Shown: positions 22,784 through 22,869 of the stretch, piece by piece
Layout of the letters: every line of letters starts with the position of its first letter
How positions within the stretch are numbered: the stretch's first letter is position 1
Origin: a virus
Virus record (IMG/VR): IMGVR_UViG_3300049482_000047
Span: 1 to 22,869 of that record
Length of the DNA stretch: 22,869 bases
Strand: one strand, 5' to 3'
The notes under the pieces: model-generated
Databases searched by the model: none
The model's input: only the letters and a program-made list of their open reading frames with translations
What the model was told of the DNA's origin: nothing
Program-made: the position numbers and the translations under genes

Positions 22784-22869
22784 TCAGCGCCCGTACAACA
22801 GGCGCCTCTCTGCCTGCCTGTCTCGATGACAGGCTCGGCACTGTGTGCCACTGAGAATGTTCTCCTTCA
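22784..22869 (-). CDS. C-terminal end of a Cys-knuckle (HNH-like) protein, partial
   Basis: A frame open to the window edge ends at the TGA at 22784-22786 and reads KENILSGTQCRACHRDRQAE then RRLLYGR. The CxxC followed by many Arg residues resembles the terminal zinc knuckle of phage HNH or endonuclease VII-like proteins, but the catalytic part lies outside the window. Only 27 codons are visible, so the family call is weak. The frame fits the operon and ends just before the hairpin at 22744-22772. Confidence 0.5.
   Translation of the reverse strand, partial: KENILSGTQCRACHRDRQAERRLLYGR

Noticed and set aside
22641-22841. 66-codon minus-strand frame across the nuclease start
   Set aside because: Runs through a hairpin and overlaps the nuclease start in another frame; no SD or recognisable pattern.
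1-22869. tRNA genes, integrase or repressor
   Set aside because: No tRNA-like cloverleaf with CCA or TTC loop pattern, and no recombinase or repressor-like protein was noticed by eye; a tRNA search tool and profile search would be needed to exclude them fully.

Overview
This window looks like part of a tailed-phage genome, most likely a podovirus (short tail), infecting a GC-rich Gram-positive host such as an actinobacterium. The podovirus call rests on a connector/adaptor-like protein followed at once by a very large nozzle-like protein (tail tubular A/B arrangement) and on the absence of any tape-measure or sheath gene. The host call is inference from the high GC, frequent GTG starts, U-poor hairpins and a CHAP/NlpC-type lysin. 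No integrase, repressor, tRNA, rRNA or CRISPR array was seen. Coding density is very high, and most neighbouring genes overlap by a few bases (GTGA, ATGA or TGATG junctions).

Plus strand, 1-9399 (virion and lysis block): the 3' end of a glycine-rich tail fibre or adhesin; a clan GH-A glycoside hydrolase; a cysteine-histidine peptidase endolysin; a two-TM holin-like protein and a 26-residue single-TM peptide; two likely internal or structural virion proteins; a connector/adaptor-like protein; and a 1179-residue nozzle-like protein carrying jelly-roll-like insertions.

9396-9660 is the only sizeable non-coding stretch. It holds a set of 9-bp CTAGTCACC repeats arranged as a ~30-bp inverted repeat around an AT-rich core, then a weak promoter candidate. 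Plus strand, 9661-14467 (second structural and packaging block): two unrecognised proteins, a scaffold-like protein, an IPT/TIG-domain protein, the large terminase and two small proteins. Portal and major capsid genes were not recognised in this window.

Minus strand, 22869-14434 (replication block, read right to left): the tail of a zinc-knuckle (HNH-like) protein, a DUF2800/Cas4-like nuclease, a family A DNA polymerase, a RuvC-like resolvase, an SF2 helicase, a 39-residue peptide, a D5/SF3 helicase, a Prim-Pol primase, a DUF6378 protein and a second 39-residue peptide, closed by a strong U-tract terminator at 15331-15376. Beyond it lie two unrecognised genes (15314-14434) that meet the plus-strand block tail to tail. 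Together the block supplies priming, unwinding, synthesis, end processing and junction resolution for phage DNA replication.
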